Of a stretch of 10,373 bases of DNA, positions 7,922 through 10,373 are shown one piece after another. Made by a program: the position numbers and the translations under genes. Origin of the DNA: an uncultured Oscillospiraceae bacterium (GTDB lineage: Bacteria > Bacillota > Clostridia > Oscillospirales > Ruminococcaceae); contig CAJTQM010000035.1 in the NCBI GenBank assembly GCA_910578255.1, positions 1 to 10,373 on the forward strand, in the 5' to 3' direction. Numbering within the stretch: position 1 is the stretch's first letter; every line of letters starts with the position of its first letter. Under the pieces are notes generated by a model that was not told the DNA's origin, searched no databases, and saw only the letters and a program-made list of their open reading frames with translations.

Positions 7922-8176
7922 TTATGCGGTTTTTATGTACAGCAGCCGGAAGGTCTCCCGGCCTTTTGGCGTGACCATCGTCTGGGTCCCGCTCCACTGG
8001 GTTTTCTCGTTAAAGCTTTCCTTAATCTCAAACAGGCCGTTGTTTTTATCCGCGTAGGGCATCAGCTTTCCCCGCTTATGAGGAGGTCTCTGTGCCAACT
8101 TGCTAGCATGCTCCCAATTCGGAAAGATATTTTCGAATTGTTTCCCATCGGATAACCTCGTTACCACTTGCGGCAA
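7922..8176 (-). CDS. Small ORF with KilAC (phage antirepressor C-terminal)-like half; possibly a fragment
   Basis: 84 residues if begun at the TTG at 8176-8174. A GTG three codons on is also possible, and the first ATG is codon 39. An in-frame TGA lies about 16 codons upstream, so the product is short in any case. Residues 39-80 resemble the end of the KilAC domain of phage antirepressors: an MPY box, then GLFEIKES (47-54), then TMVTPKGRETF (67-77), matching the family pattern Gly-Leu-Phe-Glu-x-Lys-Glu followed by Val-Thr-x-Lys-Gly. No Bro-N or other N-terminal domain is present. KilAC proteins normally act as regulators or DNA binders and belong to early genes, so placement between chaperone and tape measure is odd. 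A terminator follows directly. It could be a moron-type insertion, a decayed fragment, or an unrelated small tail gene. The start and coding status are uncertain. Confidence 0.5.
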   Translation of the reverse strand: MPQVVTRLSDGKQFENIFPNWEHASKLAQRPPHKRGKLMPYADKNNGLFEIKESFNEKTQWSGTQTMVTPKGRETFRLLYIKTA

Positions 8177-8235
8177 TGCGAGTAAATCCTGGTTCGCGGG
8201 CCATAGTTTCCAGCTTCAAATAGTTTTAATCCCGC

Positions 8236-8717
8236 TCACCTTTTCTTCGGCCAGCGCAGTTCACTAATCTGGAACAAGGTTCCGATTTCCAACAGCATCG
8301 CTTCATGAAAAGATATCCCCAGCGCAGACGCAATCGCCAGATACCCCGCCAAGGTCAGTTCTTTCCCGTTTTTTTTTGCAGCTGCGCCAAAACCTCGTCA
8401 ACTTCCTTTTCGTCCGCTTCACCTGGCGCAAGCCCTTTATGGATTGCGGCCAAAACCGCCGTTTTTGCCGGCAGTAAATCCGCCGGCCGCAGAAGATTCT
8501 TAAAATCCTGTGCCTGCAACGTCTGTACCGGGTCGTGTCCCAGGCTTCTGCGCAATCGCTCCCCCTGGCGGGAAAGTTCCTCCAGCGCCCAGCACAACGC
8601 GTCCAGGCTTTGCTCCCCACTGGCTGCCAACGCCTGCAACAGCCCGTCCGGATATTGGTCTTTGGCGGCAAAATGGGCGGCTGCATTGTAGGTCAAGTTC
8701 CATTTTGAAAAATCCAT
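8236..8717 (-). CDS. Tail assembly chaperone GT, made by -1 ribosomal frameshift (160 residues)
   Basis: The first 116 codons are shared with G. At the run of nine A (8369-8377) the zero frame reads CAA AAA AAA ACG, which contains the ideal slippery heptamer A AAA AAA at 8370-8376. A -1 slip resumes at 8370 and reads NGKELTLAGYLAIASALGIS and on to a TGA at 8236-8238, adding 44 residues. This extension has no start codon or ribosome site of its own, and it is the only other frame here that gives a chaperone-like helical tail. G and GT in lambda, and equivalent pairs in Gram-positive siphoviruses, sit between tube and tape measure genes, as here. GT is expected to bridge the tape measure and tube subunits during assembly and to be absent from the virion. 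I see no clear downstream pseudoknot. Confidence 0.85.
8355..8717 (-). CDS. Tail assembly chaperone G, zero-frame product (120 residues)
   Basis: The start is taken as the ATG at 8717-8715, because GGAGGG (8722-8727) lies 4 bases upstream. A TTG at 8729 would add only four residues and would place the ribosome site inside the coding sequence. The protein opens MDFSKWNLTYNAAAHFAAKD and is mostly helical. Residues about 60-120 are charged and end LAQLQKKTGKN at a TGA (8355-8357), just 11 bases past the slippery run. Position between major tail protein and tape measure, plus the frameshift into a downstream frame, is the hallmark of the G gene. G is thought to coat the tape measure until tube subunits replace it. 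The gene follows a terminator, which would keep its level well below that of the tube protein. Confidence 0.8.
   Translation of the reverse strand: MDFSKWNLTYNAAAHFAAKDQYPDGLLQALAASGEQSLDALCWALEELSRQGERLRRSLGHDPVQTLQAQDFKNLLRPADLLPAKTAVLAAIHKGLAPGEADEKEVDEVLAQLQKKTGKN
8369..8377 (-). other. Slippery run for -1 programmed frameshift
   Basis: Nine A residues in the minus-strand RNA hold the heptamer A AAA AAA (8370-8376) in the correct phase for a tandem -1 slip by two lysine tRNAs. It lies 11 bases before the zero-frame stop at 8355-8357. Frame after the slip stays open to 8236. Confidence 0.8.
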
Positions 8718-8738
8718 ATTTCCCTCCAATGGAAAAGA

Positions 8739-8762
8739 AAAGGCCGCCTTAGGGCGGCCTTT
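8739..8762 (-). terminator. Intrinsic terminator after the major tail protein gene
   Basis: A perfect 10-base-pair stem, AAAGGCCGCC with GGCGGCCTTT, with a 4-base loop (8749-8752). In the minus-strand RNA it is followed by TCTTTT, and the plus strand has a T-rich run too, so it could work both ways. It begins 13 bases after the tube protein stop and ends 12 bases before the chaperone ribosome site. It would lower transcription into the downstream genes relative to the abundant tube protein. Confidence 0.85.
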
Positions 8763-8774
8763 CTTTATTTTTCG

Positions 8775-9551
8775 TTAAAAGATCACCGCAATGTCATGGT
8801 CGGCCGAAACGGTGGAAAGGGTGTACTTTCCGTCCTGGGCAGCGCTGGCCTTCTCCTCGCCGTTGTCGTATAACGCCGTCGGCGTGCCGGCGATTTCCAG
8901 CGCGAAATCCTCTCCCGCCGGCACATATACCACCCCGCTGGACAAAGTAGACCCTTCCGGCGGCGTGCCGTTTACCTGAATATTGATCTGACGCCATTCG
9001 CCCACGTTCAGCTTGCTGTCCACGTAGGCTTGGGCTGCGGCCTCGGTGGCAAACTCCTGCACCCGATACCACGGCCCGTAGCTGGGGGAAACGATTTTCA
9101 GGTTGATCGGCTGCGTCCCCAGCGTAATGGAACTGCCCTTGGTCGTTCCCGTCCAGTCCGGCACAGCGGCCTTTGCCTTGGGGAATACCCAGGACCGGTA
9201 TTTTCTCACACCGTGGATCAACAGCACCTGATAACCGCCGATTCCGCCGTATGGGGCGTTGTCGTCCGCAAAATGCTGCAATTCCTCGTTTTCATATTTG
9301 GCGCCGTACAACTGCGCCTGATCCGCCAGGTCGATGTTGTCCACCTCCATGGCCAGATTGGCGCTGGAAAATTCCCGCACATACTCCGCAATCATGTCGT
9401 CCGCCGCCAACTCCGCCTCCGCGTTGGTCACCGTCAGATTGGTCGACACAGCCTTTCCAATTACCTTTCCGGTAAAGTAAGTCGGGGGCGCTGCTTTTGT
9501 TTCTTCCTTCATTTTTGCCCACGCACAGTATTTAAGTCCCATGGTTGCCAT
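8775..9551 (-). CDS. Major tail (tube) protein, phi13-like, with C-terminal extra domain
   Basis: 258 residues. ATG at 9551 with AAGGAG (9561-9566) 9 bases upstream; an in-frame ATG three codons later has poorer spacing. Residues 1 to about 180 fit the phi13-type major tail protein family of Gram-positive siphoviruses: MATMGLKYCAWAKM, then AEAELAADDMIAEYVREFSS, then a GYQVLLIHGVRKYRSWVFPK strand region. This subunit stacks as hexamers into the tail tube. Residues about 186-258 are beyond the tube fold and end DGKYTLSTVSADHDIAVIF, which resembles the closing strands of bacterial InlB-type or Ig-like repeats. Such domains decorate many siphovirus tubes and may touch cell-surface sugars; that function is inference. 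A strong terminator follows at once, in keeping with a protein needed in far more copies than its neighbours. Confidence 0.9.
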   Translation of the reverse strand: MATMGLKYCAWAKMKEETKAAPPTYFTGKVIGKAVSTNLTVTNAEAELAADDMIAEYVREFSSANLAMEVDNIDLADQAQLYGAKYENEELQHFADDNAPYGGIGGYQVLLIHGVRKYRSWVFPKAKAAVPDWTGTTKGSSITLGTQPINLKIVSPSYGPWYRVQEFATEAAAQAYVDSKLNVGEWRQINIQVNGTPPEGSTLSSGVVYVPAGEDFALEIAGTPTALYDNGEEKASAAQDGKYTLSTVSADHDIAVIF

Positions 9552-9564
9552 AGTCTGTCACTCC

Positions 9565-9978
9565 TTAAACATGTTTTTGTATCCATCGGTCCAGAACGTC
9601 CGCGGCATCCTCCACCGCCTGGTCGGCATTTTCTTCGTTTGCCTCCCGAATGGCCGGTCTGGCCGGTTGATTTGTTTTTCCATACTCGTTGATAAAAGCG
9701 ATCTCGCCGTTTCGCATCCCATGATGGCTCCCCCGAAAGGTCAAATACAGCGATATCCCGCTCTTTCTCCTTTTGGGCGACGTTCTCGTCAGGCTGTCCG
9801 CCGTTTTTCCGGTGGCATACCTGCCCGTCCATCTAACCCGCATTTTGCGTTTCTGCGCCGGCTCAATCCGATCCGCCTGGGCCAGCAGCATCCTTTCGAT
9901 GATGTCGTCCGGCAGCAAGGATAAATCCGCAAACGTCTTTTCTAAACGGTCTATTCCCTGTGTTGTAAACCGCGCCAT
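9565..9978 (-). CDS. HK97 gp10-like neck / head-tail joining protein
   Basis: 137 residues, ATG start sharing one base with the upstream stop (TAATG) and preceded by GGAGG at 7 bases. Residues about 1-45 are helical (MARFTTQGIDRLEKTFADLS). The middle has WTGRYATGKTADSLT (50-64), the TGR..xSL pattern typical of the gp10 family, and residues 92-111 read EIAFINEYGKTNQPARPAIR, the conserved E-x-G-x-x-x-Q-P-A-R-P segment. A C-terminal amphipathic helix follows. The family works at the head-tail interface or as a tail completion factor; the precise step differs between phages. The stop codon lies inside the ribosome site of the tube gene, so translation of the two is likely coupled. Confidence 0.85.
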   Translation of the reverse strand: MARFTTQGIDRLEKTFADLSLLPDDIIERMLLAQADRIEPAQKRKMRVRWTGRYATGKTADSLTRTSPKRRKSGISLYLTFRGSHHGMRNGEIAFINEYGKTNQPARPAIREANEENADQAVEDAADVLDRWIQKHV

Positions 9979-10304
9979 TATACCGCCTCCACATCCTCAA
10001 ACTCAAAAACAATATGCTGCGTCCCCTTTTCGCTGGCGTCCGTCTCCACCGGATAGGTAAAGCCCGCCTGGGCGATCAGCTTTTTTATCTGTTTTCGCAG
10101 CAAAATCGTATTAAGGGTATGGGAACAATATAGATGCAGCTGGACCAGGTTTTTGATGTGCTGCGGAAAATCGTCCGCAAAGTCCACCGGCAGAGGGCTG
10201 ACCGAAAAGACCAGGTAGGTTTGTTCTTCGCCGGTGTATTCGTTTGCCGCACAGGGAATCGAAAGCGGCTGGACCGCCTTTTGAATCCTTTCGTTTACAT
10301 TCAT
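9978..10304 (-). CDS. Tail-terminator-like protein
   Basis: 108 residues. The ATG overlaps the stop of the preceding gene by 4 bases (ATGA), and the ribosome site is weak, so translational coupling is likely. The N-terminal helix (MNVNERIQKAVQPL) is followed by strands around 27-35 (EEQTYLVFSV), the segment PLPVDFADDFPQHIKNLVQL (38-57), a central helix with LRKQIKKLIAQAGFTYP (69-85), and a last strand HIVFEFE. This alpha-beta layout and the LVQLHLYCSHTLNT motif recall tail terminator proteins of the gp17 or lambda U type, which cap the finished tail tube. Placing it before the gp10-like gene is the reverse of the HK97 order but occurs in related clostridial phages to my recollection. Function rests on pattern and position. 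Confidence 0.6.
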   Translation of the reverse strand: MNVNERIQKAVQPLSIPCAANEYTGEEQTYLVFSVSPLPVDFADDFPQHIKNLVQLHLYCSHTLNTILLRKQIKKLIAQAGFTYPVETDASEKGTQHIVFEFEDVEAV

Positions 10305-10373
10305 GCTACCACCATCCGCTTTTTTTTGATTTCCAAAAAGCGCCGCCCATCCTCCACATTGTCAATGCCGATG
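10301..10373 (-). CDS. C-terminal end of a head-tail connector-region protein (partial)
   Basis: An open frame enters from the right edge, with its first full codon at 10372-10370, and ends at the TGA at 10301-10303. It gives 23 residues, beginning IGIDNVEDGRRFLEI and ending in a basic KKKRMVVA tail. The stop overlaps the next start by 4 bases (ATGA), as is usual inside this operon. Head closure or connector genes normally sit here. Too little is visible to name the family; coding status rests on the junction and the open frame. Confidence 0.6.
   Translation of the reverse strand, partial: IGIDNVEDGRRFLEIKKKRMVVA

Noticed and set aside
8177..8235. Possible promoter for the KilAC-like ORF
   Set aside because: A TTGAAG box is present, but I see no -10 box at the right distance.
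8303..8686. Minus-strand frame of 127 residues overlapping G
   Set aside because: It is the third frame of the G region, rich in Arg, Trp and Cys; the frame reached by a -1 slip is a different one that ends at 8236.
9030..9692. Plus-strand open frame of 220 residues
   Set aside because: It runs antisense across the tube gene and its ribosome site into the gp10-like gene; the composition looks like a shadow, and both sense proteins are recognisable.
10301..10328. Run of eight A in the partial gene, containing A AAA AAG in a -1 slippery phase
   Set aside because: A slip would meet a stop after four codons (Ser-Gly-Trp-Trp), so no useful product results.

Overview
The window is part of the late (virion structural) operon of a tailed phage or prophage with a long, probably non-contractile tail (siphovirus type). 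Every gene I accept lies on the minus strand, so the operon reads from high to low coordinates. Protein families, strong GGAGG-type ribosome sites, several TTG starts, a -1 frameshifted tail chaperone of the Gram-positive type and the Dit/Tal tail tip all point to a Firmicutes host. Its fairly GC-rich composition suggests a clostridial gut lineage such as Oscillospiraceae. The host is inference, because no host gene, integrase or att site is present to decide it or to separate prophage from free phage.

Layout in the direction of transcription: the last 23 codons of a head-tail connector-region gene (10301-10373); a tail-terminator-like protein (9978-10304); an HK97 gp10-like neck protein (9565-9978); the major tail tube protein with an extra C-terminal domain (8775-9551); an intrinsic terminator (8739-8762); the tail assembly chaperone G and its -1 frameshift product GT (8236-8717, slippery run of nine A at 8369-8377); a small ORF whose C-terminal half resembles the KilAC domain of phage antirepressors (7922-8176); a second intrinsic terminator (7889-7915); the 1197-residue tape measure protein (4269-7862); a short Dit-like distal tail protein (3745-4272); an internally duplicated tail-fibre-type protein (2967-3743); a 232-residue protein ending in a Dit C-terminal-like domain (2252-2950); a Tal/hub protein with six HxH motifs (441-2252); and the 5' end of a tail fibre gene running off the window (1-441).

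Together these genes build a tail. The terminator-like and gp10-like proteins finish the head-tail joint. The tube protein polymerises along the tape measure with help from G and GT. Dit, the 232-residue protein, Tal and the fibre-type proteins form the tail tip that contacts the cell. Genes are packed with 1- or 4-base overlaps or short gaps. The exceptions are the two places with hairpin terminators: directly after the tube gene, where a drop in expression makes sense, and directly after the KilAC-like ORF, which with its hairpin looks like an inserted cassette.

The points most worth a second look are the KilAC-like cassette inside the tail operon, the apparent division of Dit into two non-adjacent genes with a duplicated fibre gene between them, and the frameshifted GT extension, which has no start codon of its own. 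There is no stretch over 300 bases without a gene, and I see no tRNA, CRISPR array, insertion sequence, att site or convincing promoter.
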